Assembly: GCA_043775925.1 (NCBI GenBank)
Contig: JAYVRW010000178.1
Location: 1-20,411, forward strand
Length of the DNA stretch: 20,411 bases
Origin: JAFDVL01 sp043775925
Lineage (GTDB): Bacteria > Acidobacteriota > Blastocatellia > RBC074
Direction: 5' to 3'
Made by a program: the position numbers and the translations under genes. The notes under the pieces were generated by a model. It did no database searches and had not been told where the DNA came from. It saw only the letters and a list, made by a program, of their open reading frames with translations. Of this stretch, positions 1-7,502 are shown in pieces (the first letter of the stretch is position 1; every line of letters starts with the position of its first letter).

Positions 1-35
1 AAAATTCGTGTAATTCGCGGCTAAAATTTTCTTCC
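1..35. repeat. Short AT-rich intergenic motif at window edge
   Basis: The bases just downstream of the yegP-like stop contain ATTCGTG and ATTCGCGGCTAA in tandem-like order. The second resembles ATCTGTGGCTAATTTC at 9813-9828. The stretch is too short and too close to the window edge to classify. It may be the end of another intergenic repeat of the kind seen elsewhere in this window. Confidence 0.3.
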
Positions 36-374
36 TTAATAGCCGGTATCATCCACAAACGAAGCATCCGGCGCATTGTTCTTCACCGATTTAATACCAT
101 TTTCCATCGCGGCGTCACCTGAATACATTTCACTTCTGCCGAGATAGCTGCCGTCTGCGCCTTTCAATGAAAAAAACGGCTCATTCGCTTTTGACATGCG
201 ACGCTCAAAGCTTGCATCGTTTTGAGCGCTGTTGCGCACGTCGGCAATTCCGGCATTAGCTTCGGCTTTGGATTTATAAAACTCACTCGTCAAAATGACC
301 TCACCATTCCCGGCTTTCAAATTGACTACGAGATGTCCATTGTTGGTTTTCGTCATGACAAATTTTCCTGCCAT
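36..374 (-). CDS. YegP-like DUF1508 (UPF0339) protein
   Basis: This is a small soluble protein of 112 residues with two tandem DUF1508 units. Both units have the pattern K/E-P-F-F/V-x-L-K-x-x-N/D-G: the first starts near residue 3 (GKFVMTKTNNGHLVVNLKA) and the second near residue 65 (EPFFSLKGADGSYLGRSEMY). Each unit ends in a segment of the kind 'GI..V..NA'. The family is widespread and its function is not established. An upstream in-frame ATG exists at 431, but the ATG at 374 is preferred because AAGGAG lies 5 nt before it and the DUF1508 fold starts there. The gene lies 102 nt downstream of the histidine kinase on the same strand and may be the last gene of that operon. The gap has no heptad hairpin, unlike the two junctions upstream in the operon. 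Confidence 0.85.
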   Translation of the reverse strand: MAGKFVMTKTNNGHLVVNLKAGNGEVILTSEFYKSKAEANAGIADVRNSAQNDASFERRMSKANEPFFSLKGADGSYLGRSEMYSGDAAMENGIKSVKNNAPDASFVDDTGY

Positions 375-476
375 AGATTCTCCTTTTCCAAGTTGTAGTT
401 TTTTGTTATTGAAGCGAAAAAACTGCTTCATCTTTTGAAACCGCTGAAGACAGCTTAAAAGCGCTGCGCTGAATTA

Positions 477-2267
477 TCAAGCCGCAGGTAATTGAATTTT
501 AAAACGTGTGCCCTTCCCGATGGCTGATTCAACTTCAATAGCGCCACCATGCATTTGCACGGCGCGGAACGCCTGCGCTAAACCAATACCGCTGCCTTTG
601 GGCTTCGTAGTGAAATACAAATTAAAGATTTTTTCTTGCAACGCTTCAGGAATTCCCCCCCCCGTATCAGCGATTGAAATTTCAATTTGGTTGCCGACCT
701 GCTCAGAGCTAAGCGTCAAAGTTCCTCCGTCCGGCATTGCCTGACAAGCATTAATCACAATGTTGAGTAAACCTTGCTTTAGCAAATCGAGATCAGCTTC
801 GATCTTGAAATCAGCGTCAGAATTTTTCAATTCAACCTTGATGGGCGGATCAGAATTGACGGGAGCGAGCAGGACAACTTCTTCCAGTAAGGTTTTGACT
901 GAATGTTTACGCGTCTGCATCGTCACCGGGCGCGTAAAATCAAGGAAGGTTTGCACAACACGATTCAGCCGATTGACTTCGGAGGTGAGCACTTCCACGT
1001 GATTGCCGGGATCGCGTCCGGCTTCGATTTTAGTGCGCAGCAATTCCAGATGCAGCACCATCGCGTGCAGCGGATTTTTGACTTCATGGGCAACACCAGA
1101 AGTGATACGGCTGAGCGCGGCGATTCGTGTCGCGTAATCAAGCTGTGATTCCAACCGCTTCAATGATTCAAAATCACGCAGCGTCAACATCGCTCCCGCC
1201 AGCTTTCCCTGCTCCTCAAAGACCTGAACTGTAGCCAGTAATTTTTGTGGCTGATGGTCGCCTGATGCCAATGTCAGAGTCTCTTCGCGCGCCTGACCCG
1301 AATTAAAGGCGCGCGTGATTAACAGCGCGACAGGATGGGTTTCATCAAGGACTTCGCTAAGGATTTCCCCGCGCAACTGAGTGGTTCCAGGGCGCTTCGC
1401 ACTACCATTGAGAAGCAACGCTTCCGCCTGCGGACTGGACATCATCACGCGCTGTTCCTTATCCAGCAGCAACATACGATCCGGCAAATTATTGACGACC
1501 TGCCGCATTTGATCGCGCATCGCTTCGACTTCAGTACGATTGCCCGCGAAGCGCCGCCCTAACTCTCGCAAGCGCTCAGCGGCACTCTGCAAATCCTGAC
1601 CTGAAGCTTCGTTCGAGAGATTTTCACTTTCGCTTTCAAGGAGGTCTATAATGCCGAAAAATTCCTGAAGCGGATGCAGAATCACCCCTGATAACAAGAG
1701 GGCTACCAGCAGACTAAGCAGAATCGTGATGAGTCCGACAATTAAAGACAATCGCAAGGAGGGAGCAATTTCATTCAATAAATTCGGAGCTGTCACACCC
1801 AACACAAATTTTCCAAATGGCTGACTATTAACATTCAGCGGAGTTGAGATTTCATAAATATTTTTGCTTTTACGCAACTCATTCCATTGCCGCAACCATC
1901 CCTTACGGCTGAGCTTTTCGATGGGGACGATACTGGCTGAATTGATTAATTGCTGCGGATCATACTCCGTAATTACTTTTTGTTCGGCATTGATAATTCC
2001 GAGATAGGAATAATTTCCACCATTTGCGCTGAGCCACGAATTGACTTGCGGATCATCACGAATAGCATCTCTGGCGGTTTTTTGTGGATTATTGTTGATG
2101 GCTTCCTGCGCAGATTTGAACACGCTGGAAGCGATCATGTTGCCTGCTGCCACTTTTGAAGCCAGATGAGCAGACATCAATCGCGCATTCACGAAATACG
2201 TCAACACCAGGACGATGAAGACAATCAGACTAAAAATAACCGTCAAGTATCGAGCGCGTACAGACAT
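477..2267 (-). CDS. Membrane sensor histidine kinase (NtrB/ZraS-like catalytic core)
   Basis: This 596-residue two-component sensor kinase autophosphorylates on His. TM1 is at about residues 8-27, a presumed extracytoplasmic sensor region at 28-170, and TM2 at about 171-197. A HAMP-like or coiled linker follows (198-250), then a PAS-like segment at 250-370 (NNLPDRMLLLDKEQRV). The HisKA H-box GVAHEVKNPLHAM has the phospho-accepting H394. In the HATPase_c domain the N-box is LLNIVINACQAMPDGG (about 500-515), the G1 box is DTGGGIP (534-540) and the G2 box is GSGIGLA (558-564). All catalytic motifs look intact. No response regulator adjoins it; the receiver protein at 11622-12062 is distant. Translation starts at an ATG without a Shine-Dalgarno sequence, 6 nt after a 31-nt heptad-repeat arm. 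The signal sensed cannot be read from the sequence. Confidence 0.93.
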   Translation of the reverse strand: MSVRARYLTVIFSLIVFIVLVLTYFVNARLMSAHLASKVAAGNMIASSVFKSAQEAINNNPQKTARDAIRDDPQVNSWLSANGGNYSYLGIINAEQKVITEYDPQQLINSASIVPIEKLSRKGWLRQWNELRKSKNIYEISTPLNVNSQPFGKFVLGVTAPNLLNEIAPSLRLSLIVGLITILLSLLVALLLSGVILHPLQEFFGIIDLLESESENLSNEASGQDLQSAAERLRELGRRFAGNRTEVEAMRDQMRQVVNNLPDRMLLLDKEQRVMMSSPQAEALLLNGSAKRPGTTQLRGEILSEVLDETHPVALLITRAFNSGQAREETLTLASGDHQPQKLLATVQVFEEQGKLAGAMLTLRDFESLKRLESQLDYATRIAALSRITSGVAHEVKNPLHAMVLHLELLRTKIEAGRDPGNHVEVLTSEVNRLNRVVQTFLDFTRPVTMQTRKHSVKTLLEEVVLLAPVNSDPPIKVELKNSDADFKIEADLDLLKQGLLNIVINACQAMPDGGTLTLSSEQVGNQIEISIADTGGGIPEALQEKIFNLYFTTKPKGSGIGLAQAFRAVQMHGGAIEVESAIGKGTRFKIQLPAA

Positions 2268-2353
2268 AAAAATAGTTCGCAGTCGTTAGTTCGCGGTTCG
2301 CAGTAAAAGCAGTTCACAGAGACTGCGAACTGCGAACTAAAGGCTGCGAACTG
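2268..2353 (-). repeat. Stop-to-start heptad hairpin element 1 (GTTCGCA type)
   Basis: The element fills the whole gap between the cupin stop and the histidine kinase ATG. The arms are 2274-2304 and 2322-2352, 31 nt each, with 28 of 31 positions complementary and a 17-nt loop. Each arm is made of GTTCGCA-like heptads. In transcript order it reads TAG, one C, AGTTCGCAG..., loop, ...CTGCGAACT, ATTTTT, ATG. There is no Shine-Dalgarno sequence before the kinase ATG. The hairpin plus T-run also resembles a Rho-independent terminator, but it abuts a start codon. Confidence 0.85.
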
Positions 2354-2704
2354 CTAGCTCCGGTCAAAATCATCCTGCAATCGCACAATGTCATCTTCGC
2401 CGAAGTACGTCCCGCGTTGGACTTCGATGAAAATCATTGTCTCAGTCCCGGGATTTTCGATGCGGTGCGCTGTGCCTTGCGGAATGTCTAAGGCTTGTCC
2501 GGCGTTCAGCAAAATATCTGCCCCGTCCAGCGTAACCTTTGCTACGCCCTGCACAACATACCAATGCTCAGCGCGCTTGGAGTGCATTTGATAGCTCAGC
2601 CGCTTGCCGACATACACTTCAATGCGTTTGACTTTGTAAGTTTCCGCTTCATCCAGCACCGTGAAAGTACCCCACGGACGTTCATCATATTTAGGAGAAT
2701 TCAT
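2354..2704 (-). CDS. Cupin, mannose-6-phosphate isomerase type II C-terminal-like
   Basis: This is a single-domain cupin of 116 residues. It matches the C-terminal isomerase module of type II phosphomannose isomerase/GDP-mannose pyrophosphorylase proteins. The opening RPWGTFTVLDE and VKRIEVYVGKRLSYQMHSKRAEHW are hallmark. Cupin motif 1 supplies metal ligands (QMHSKRAEHW, two His plus Glu) and motif 2 is PQGTAHRIEN. The guanylyltransferase domain is absent, as in stand-alone members of the family. The likely role is mannose-6-phosphate/fructose-6-phosphate interconversion or a related sugar-phosphate step; the substrate is inferred from family only. The gene sits between heptad hairpins on both sides. 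Its ATG has no Shine-Dalgarno sequence and lies 7 nt after a hairpin arm, while its TAG stop touches the next hairpin. Confidence 0.85.
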   Translation of the reverse strand: MNSPKYDERPWGTFTVLDEAETYKVKRIEVYVGKRLSYQMHSKRAEHWYVVQGVAKVTLDGADILLNAGQALDIPQGTAHRIENPGTETMIFIEVQRGTYFGEDDIVRLQDDFDRS

Positions 2705-2823
2705 AAAATACAGTTTCGAGTTTCGGGTTTTGAGTTTCGAGAAAAAATAGTTCAGGTTTCACGTCATCGAACGGAAACCTCAAAACTGATTTCCTCGAAA
2801 CTCAAAACCCGAAACCCGAAACT
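2705..2823 (-). repeat. Stop-to-start heptad hairpin element 2 (GTTTCGA/G type)
   Basis: The element spans the SDR stop (TAG, 2824-2822) to the cupin ATG (2704). The arms are 2712-2741 and 2794-2823, 30 nt each, with 29 of 30 complementary and a perfect 22-bp core at 2720-2741/2794-2815. The 52-nt loop contains a smaller 7-bp stem, AGGTTTC at 2754-2760 with GAAACCT at 2774-2780. In transcript order it opens TAGTTTCGGGTTTCGGGT and closes CGAAACTCGAAACTG, then TATTTT and ATG. The opening 18 nt are identical to those of the rpiB-glyA element. Confidence 0.88.
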
Positions 2824-3601
2824 AAACAATTGTCATCCCACCGTCTACCACAATGGTTTGGCCGGTGATGTAACTTGAGGCTTCGGCAGCTAAGAAGACA
2901 GCGACGCCTTTTAGTTCGCCTTCTCTGCCGATACGTTTCATTGGATTGTTGGCTTCGAGTTTTCCAGCAATATTTTCAAGAGATTTTTCTGTCATCCGCG
3001 AAGGGAAAAACCCGGGCGCAATCCCATTGACGCGAATATTATACTGCGCCCATTTCGCGCCAAGCTCGCGGGTCAAGGCAATCAATCCACCTTTCGCCGC
3101 GACGTACGCCGCCAGATGATGATCCAATTCCGGCATTGTAGAAATCATCCCCAGCACCGAAGCAATATTGATAATACAACCGGATTTCTGCTTAATCATT
3201 TCTTTGCCAGCCGCCTGCGAAAATAAAAAAGCCGCCGTCAAATCAATATCCATCACCATTTGCCAACGGTCTAATGGCATCTCTTCAGCAGGTTGGCTCC
3301 ACGTCACGCCGGCGTTGTTGACGAGGATGTCAATCTTTCCGTAAGTCGCAATCGTACGTGCTACCGCCGCCGGAGCAACTTCAGGGTTGGAGACATCACA
3401 GACTGCGCCTTCCGCCTGAAAGCCGCGTTGCTTCAAAGCATCAACCGCCGCGCTGAGCCATTGTTCACGACGCGCTAACAACATCAGTGAAGCTCCGGCT
3501 TCGGCCAAACCTTCCGCCATTTCCAAGCCGAGTCCACGTGAACCACCCGTGACCAAAGCGACTTTGCCAGTCAGATCAAATAATTGTTTCAGTTCAGGCA
3601 C
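2822..3601 (-). CDS. SDR family NAD(P)-dependent oxidoreductase
   Basis: This is a classical short-chain dehydrogenase of 259 residues, resembling the gluconate 5-dehydrogenase/3-oxoacyl-ACP reductase-like group. The cofactor loop is TGGSRGLG (18-25) and the NNAG motif is at 95-98. The catalytic Ser is S148, followed by Y166-x3-K170 (YVAAK), then the NGIAPGFFPS segment and the C-terminal ITGQTIVVDGG. The position that usually holds the tetrad Asn (in W-x6-N-L) is Asp120 here (MDIDLTAAF), which some subfamilies may tolerate. The start is GTG at 3601, with AAGGAG 10 nt upstream. It is the first gene of the minus-strand set SDR-cupin-kinase-yegP and is divergent from the crotonase. The substrate cannot be assigned; with the cupin neighbour, a sugar or sugar-acid is possible. 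Confidence 0.9.
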   Translation of the reverse strand: MPELKQLFDLTGKVALVTGGSRGLGLEMAEGLAEAGASLMLLARREQWLSAAVDALKQRGFQAEGAVCDVSNPEVAPAAVARTIATYGKIDILVNNAGVTWSQPAEEMPLDRWQMVMDIDLTAAFLFSQAAGKEMIKQKSGCIINIASVLGMISTMPELDHHLAAYVAAKGGLIALTRELGAKWAQYNIRVNGIAPGFFPSRMTEKSLENIAGKLEANNPMKRIGREGELKGVAVFLAAEASSYITGQTIVVDGGMTIV

Positions 3602-3724
3602 TTTGTAAATTCTCCTTGCAGCAGTTTGTTAATGATACAACATCCTCTTGATTGTAAAACGATTAACGCTAAGCGACAATGTGCGACGAATCTGGATTAA
3701 TTTCAACTCTCGAAAGGAAATAAC

Positions 3725-4513
3725 ATGTCAACTGAATCCCCATTACTCATCTCACTGAAAGACGGTATCAAGCGTATCACCTTCAATCGCCCGAAAGCGC
3801 GCAACGCTATCACGCCGGAAATGTTTGGACTTTTTTCGCAGGCGATTCTTGATTCTGTCAAAGATGAATCAAAAGTCATCATCCTCACCGGAGCCGAAGA
3901 CGCTTTTTGCGCGGGAGCCGATCTCGGTGGATTCAATGCCATGGATTCTGTTAATTATGATGTCAGTGAATCACTGCGCACGACTACCAATCCAGCGATT
4001 CTTGCCATGCGCGAAACGCCGAAGCCCATCATCGCCCGTGTTCACGGCTTTGCGGCGGGCATTGGATGCAACTACGCGCTCGCTTGTGATTTGATTATCG
4101 CCTCTGAAGAAGCCAAATTTGCCGAGCTGTTTGTCCGCATCGGATTGATGCCGGACGGCGGCGGAACGCATTTTGTACCGCAACTGGTCGGCTACCACAA
4201 AGCCTTTGAAATGATCGCACTCGGCGAAACCGTGACCGCGCAGGAAGCTTTCAAAATGGGCATCGTGAATCGTATCGTGCCTTACGCTGAACTTGATTCC
4301 ACCGTCAACGCTATCGCCGAACGGTTGAAAGCTTCACCCGCGATTTCATTGGCTAAAATTAAAGCCGGATTGAATTATGGATTGACGCACAGCCTCGCTG
4401 AATCACTGGAATTTGAAGCGGTGAATCAAGCTGAATGCTTTCATTCCGCCGATTTCCGTGAAGGTGTTTTAGCCTTCGTCGAAAAACGAAAAGCCGTCTT
4501 TAGCGGTAAGTAA
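3725..4513 (+). CDS. Enoyl-CoA hydratase/isomerase family protein, PaaG-like
   Basis: This 262-residue crotonase-fold protein acts on acyl-CoA thioesters in the cytoplasm. Oxyanion-hole segments are FCAGADL (61-67) and HGFAAGIGCN (107-116). Aligned by the fixed 20-residue spacing, the two catalytic glutamates of classical hydratases (GGCE and PEI) are replaced by N116 and F136. The protein keeps D144 in GLMPDGGGT, the position used as sole acid/base by PaaG-type isomerases. It is therefore more likely an isomerase than a standard beta-oxidation hydratase. A good ribosome site, AAAGGA, precedes the ATG by about 6 nt. It is divergent from the SDR gene, 123 nt away, and a GH63-like gene follows after two hairpins. 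The exact acyl-CoA substrate is unknown. Confidence 0.9.
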   Translation: MSTESPLLISLKDGIKRITFNRPKARNAITPEMFGLFSQAILDSVKDESKVIILTGAEDAFCAGADLGGFNAMDSVNYDVSESLRTTTNPAILAMRETPKPIIARVHGFAAGIGCNYALACDLIIASEEAKFAELFVRIGLMPDGGGTHFVPQLVGYHKAFEMIALGETVTAQEAFKMGIVNRIVPYAELDSTVNAIAERLKASPAISLAKIKAGLNYGLTHSLAESLEFEAVNQAECFHSADFREGVLAFVEKRKAVFSGK

Positions 4514-4521
4514 AACTTGAG

Positions 4522-4568
4522 TGTCGCAACCAGCTTGGTTGCGACAGGCTTTGCGCTTCGCCAAGCCT
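4522..4568. terminator. Tandem palindromes after the crotonase gene
   Basis: Two adjacent hairpins follow the crotonase stop. The first has perfect 10-bp arms, TGTCGCAACC at 4522-4531 and GGTTGCGACA at 4537-4546, with a 5-nt loop. The second pairs AGGCTT (4546-4551) with AAGCCT (4563-4568). Neither is followed by a clear T-run, so a Rho-independent terminator is only possible. The unit may instead be a dispersed palindromic repeat. Confidence 0.45.
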
Positions 4569-4605
4569 ACTCTATCTCATTACTTGATCTTGACTTGTTG
4601 TAAAT

Positions 4606-7260
4606 ATGAACATTCATGAAACCGCCGAGGCGCAACGCTTACAAGAATCTCATGACCACCACATCCCCTGGAAAAAATGGGGGCCATATTTAAGCGAACG
4701 GGCGTGGGGCACTGTCCGCGAAGATTACTCTGCTAATGGTGATGCGTGGAATAATCTGACCTACGATCAAGCCCGCTCCAAAGCTTATCGTTGGAGCGAA
4801 GACGGCATCGCGGGCATCTCAGATCGGCATCAAAATTTATGCTTCGCCGTAGCTTTATGGAATGGCAACGACGATCATCTCAAAGAACGATTATTTGGGT
4901 TGTCAGGCCCACAGGGAAATCACGGCGAAGATGTCAAAGAATATTATTTTTACCTCGACGCCACACCGACGCATTCATATTTGAAGTATCAATACAAATA
5001 TCCGCAAGGGCGTTTTCCTTACGAAGAATTAATCGAAGCCAATCGCAAGCGCACCCGACAGGAACCTGAGTTAGAATTGCTCGACACGGGCGTTTTTGAC
5101 GACAATCATTATTTCGAGGTGAATATTGAGTACGCCAAAGCTGCACCCGAAGACCTTTGCATTCGCATCTCTGTCATCAATCGCAGTACTGATTTTGCTT
5201 ATCTTGAAGTTCTTCCCACCCTCTGGTTTCGCAATACCTGGGCGTGGGGAGCCGATGATCGAAAGCCCCGAATTCGGGCGGATGAAGACAACCTCAACGT
5301 CCTTCGTGCGCGACATTTTGAGAATGGGTTGTGCCAGTTAATTTGTGATGACTCTCCCGCTTTTCCTGAACTTTTATTCACAGAAAATGAGACAAATTAT
5401 CAGCGGCTTTACGACGCCGATAATACCTCGACTTTTGTCAAGGACGGCATCAATGATTACATTGTGCATGGTGACAAAACGGCAGTGAATCCAGCGCGTA
5501 GCGGAACCAAAGCTGCCGCTCGTTATCGTTTGAATATGGCTCCCGGAGCAACCGCTACGATCAAGTTACGATTGACGAATGACATCGCTCCCAAGCCCGC
5601 ACTTGGTCCGCGCTTTGATGAGATTTTTGAAGCACGAATCAATGAAGCGGATGAGTATTACGAAGCTCTTTCACCGAATCTCCAGAATGAAGAATTGCGT
5701 CAGATTCAACGGCAGGCATTCGCCGGGATGATCTGGTCAAAGCAGTATTATCATTACGATGTACGGCGTTGGTTGCGCGGTGATCCGGGGATGCCAGAAC
5801 CTCCGCGTGGACGCCAGAAAGGGCGTAATCGTGAATGGAAACACCTCAACAACGAAGAAATAATTTCGATGCCCGACAAGTGGGAATACCCTTGGTTTGC
5901 GGCGTGGGATTTGGCGTTTCATTGCGTGCCGTTTGCCATCATTGATCCGGCTTTTGCGAAGGCACAATTAATCCTGATGCTGCGCGAATGGTATATGCAT
6001 CCGAACGGCCAGATTCCGGCGTATGAATGGAATTTTTCTGATGTCAATCCACCTGTTCATGCGTGGGCTGCGCTGCGTGTGTACAAGCTCGAACAGGAAA
6101 TCTGGGGACGCAGCGACCGCAAGTTTCTCGAACGAATTTTCCATAAATTACTCTTAAATTTTACGTGGTGGGTCAATCGAAAAGATGCCGAAGGTAACAA
6201 CGTTTTTCAGGGCGGCTTTCTCGGACTTGATAATATCGGAGTCTTTGACCGCAGCGCAGCGTTACCAAGTAGCGGTTCGCTGGAACAATCCGACGCGACC
6301 AGTTGGATGGGAATGTACTGCCTCAACCTGATGAATATGGCGCTGGAATTAGCGAAAGAAAATCCTACTTATGAAGACGTAGCGTCAAAATTTTTCGAGC
6401 ATTTTGTTTACATCGCACGTGCCATGAACAACATGGCGGGACAAGGGATTTCGCTTTGGAATGATGAAGACGGATTTTATTACGACGTGCTCCAACTACC
6501 ACATCAGCAGGCGATTCCGCTGCGTGTCAGATCAATGGTAGGCCTGATTCCATTGTTCGCGGCGACGACTTTGGATGAAGAAACGGTCAACAAATTTCCC
6601 AGCTTCAAGCGGCGAATGCAATACTTTATTGATTACTTTCCCGAACTCAGCGCGAACATCGAAACCAGAGCCGATGAACACGGGCTGCGGCGTTTCCTGT
6701 CGTTAGTGAATAGTGATCGCCTGCGCAAAGTCTTGCGATTCATGCTGGATGAAAATGAATTTTTATCGCCCTACGGAGTGCGTTCCTTATCGCGTTACCA
6801 CTTGGAAAATCCGTATCGAATTCAGCTTGAAGAAACAAATTATCAAGTGAATTACGAACCTGGCGAATCGCAGACGCCACTGTTTGGGGGCAACTCAAAC
6901 TGGCGCGGTCCGATCTGGTTTCCGGTGAATTATTTATTGATCGAAGCGTTACAAAATTTCCATCACTTTCTGGGTGATGAGTTCAAAATCGAATATCCAA
7001 CGGCTTCAGGGAAAAAGGTGAACCTGAACGACATCAGCGCCGATTTATCAACCCGCCTGACCCAGCTTTTTCAAATTGATCAAACTGGTTCACGCCCCAT
7101 CAACACGGGAGTGAATCGCTTCCGCGACGACAAGAGCTGGCGCAATTTAATTTTGTTTCATGAATACTTCAACGGCGAAAACGGAGCGGGATTAGGAGCC
7201 TCACACCAAACCGGATGGACGGGATTAATTGCGGAAATGATTCATCGAAGCAGTCAATAA
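4606..7260 (+). CDS. GH63-like glucosidase (MGH1-like glycoside hydrolase)
   Basis: This large soluble protein of 884 residues has no signal peptide and belongs to the bacterial 'glucosidase' group related to glycoside hydrolase family 63. The N-terminal signature SERAWGTVREDYSANGDAWN (30-49) followed by ARSKAYRWSEDGIAGISD is typical of the group. Residues 110-330 look like a beta-sandwich domain. The (alpha/alpha)6 barrel follows from about 355, with WEYPWFAAWDLAFH (426-439). D435 there is the likely general acid, and EPGESQTPLFGGNSNWRGPIW near 751-771 holds conserved Glu and Trp/Arg residues probably shaping the active site. Family members cleave alpha-glucosides or mannosylglycerate/glucosylglycerate, so the substrate stays open. 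There is no clear Shine-Dalgarno sequence before the ATG. It may be transcribed with the crotonase, from which hairpins separate it. Confidence 0.88.
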   Translation: MNIHETAEAQRLQESHDHHIPWKKWGPYLSERAWGTVREDYSANGDAWNNLTYDQARSKAYRWSEDGIAGISDRHQNLCFAVALWNGNDDHLKERLFGLSGPQGNHGEDVKEYYFYLDATPTHSYLKYQYKYPQGRFPYEELIEANRKRTRQEPELELLDTGVFDDNHYFEVNIEYAKAAPEDLCIRISVINRSTDFAYLEVLPTLWFRNTWAWGADDRKPRIRADEDNLNVLRARHFENGLCQLICDDSPAFPELLFTENETNYQRLYDADNTSTFVKDGINDYIVHGDKTAVNPARSGTKAAARYRLNMAPGATATIKLRLTNDIAPKPALGPRFDEIFEARINEADEYYEALSPNLQNEELRQIQRQAFAGMIWSKQYYHYDVRRWLRGDPGMPEPPRGRQKGRNREWKHLNNEEIISMPDKWEYPWFAAWDLAFHCVPFAIIDPAFAKAQLILMLREWYMHPNGQIPAYEWNFSDVNPPVHAWAALRVYKLEQEIWGRSDRKFLERIFHKLLLNFTWWVNRKDAEGNNVFQGGFLGLDNIGVFDRSAALPSSGSLEQSDATSWMGMYCLNLMNMALELAKENPTYEDVASKFFEHFVYIARAMNNMAGQGISLWNDEDGFYYDVLQLPHQQAIPLRVRSMVGLIPLFAATTLDEETVNKFPSFKRRMQYFIDYFPELSANIETRADEHGLRRFLSLVNSDRLRKVLRFMLDENEFLSPYGVRSLSRYHLENPYRIQLEETNYQVNYEPGESQTPLFGGNSNWRGPIWFPVNYLLIEALQNFHHFLGDEFKIEYPTASGKKVNLNDISADLSTRLTQLFQIDQTGSRPINTGVNRFRDDKSWRNLILFHEYFNGENGAGLGASHQTGWTGLIAEMIHRSSQ

Positions 7261-7502
7261 CAGGCTGCCTCGATGCCGCTAACAGATGCATAGCGCAGTG
7301 AAATCAACTCCCCGACCTTCACCATCGCCCAAACCATGCGCCGCATCGTACTGAATTTGCTCAACAGATTTTGTGCGAAGAAGAGATGAAAGAAATTGAT
7401 TATTTAGTCAAAGGAATTATTACCAGCTAGAGGCAATTTCTGCCTGTCGCCAAAGGCGACTTTCAAAACTTAGAACAAATTTCTATTGTCCGCCAGACGC
7501 GA
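7261..7502. other. Intergenic, no gene recognised; short hairpin
   Basis: This 242-base gap separates the glucosidase gene from rlmF. Short plus-strand open stretches exist, for example one ending EEEMKEIDYLVKGIITS before a TAG near 7430. They are too short and lack support, so any relic of an older gene is speculative. A hairpin pairs GTCGCC at 7446-7451 with GGCGAC at 7455-7460 around an AAA loop, upstream of rlmF. Confidence 0.3.

Noticed and set aside
2268..2353. Element 1 as a plain Rho-independent terminator of the cupin gene
   Set aside because: The T-run is only five bases and runs straight into the kinase ATG, and the other elements have even shorter T-runs. Termination there would silence the next gene unless it works as an attenuator, so it is kept as an alternative only.
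2268..2823. Heptad repeats read as a CRISPR array
   Set aside because: Units are 7 bases with no unique spacers of constant size, and they form two inverted arms. No cas genes are present.
2495..2878. Plus-strand frame of 127 codons
   Set aside because: It lies antisense to the cupin and SDR genes and its translation in the gap is only the hairpin repeat. No protein family resemblance.
7261..7502. Possible remnant gene ending EEEMKEIDYLVKGIITS
   Set aside because: The open stretch is under 60 codons, has no start with a ribosome site and does not resemble a family I know.
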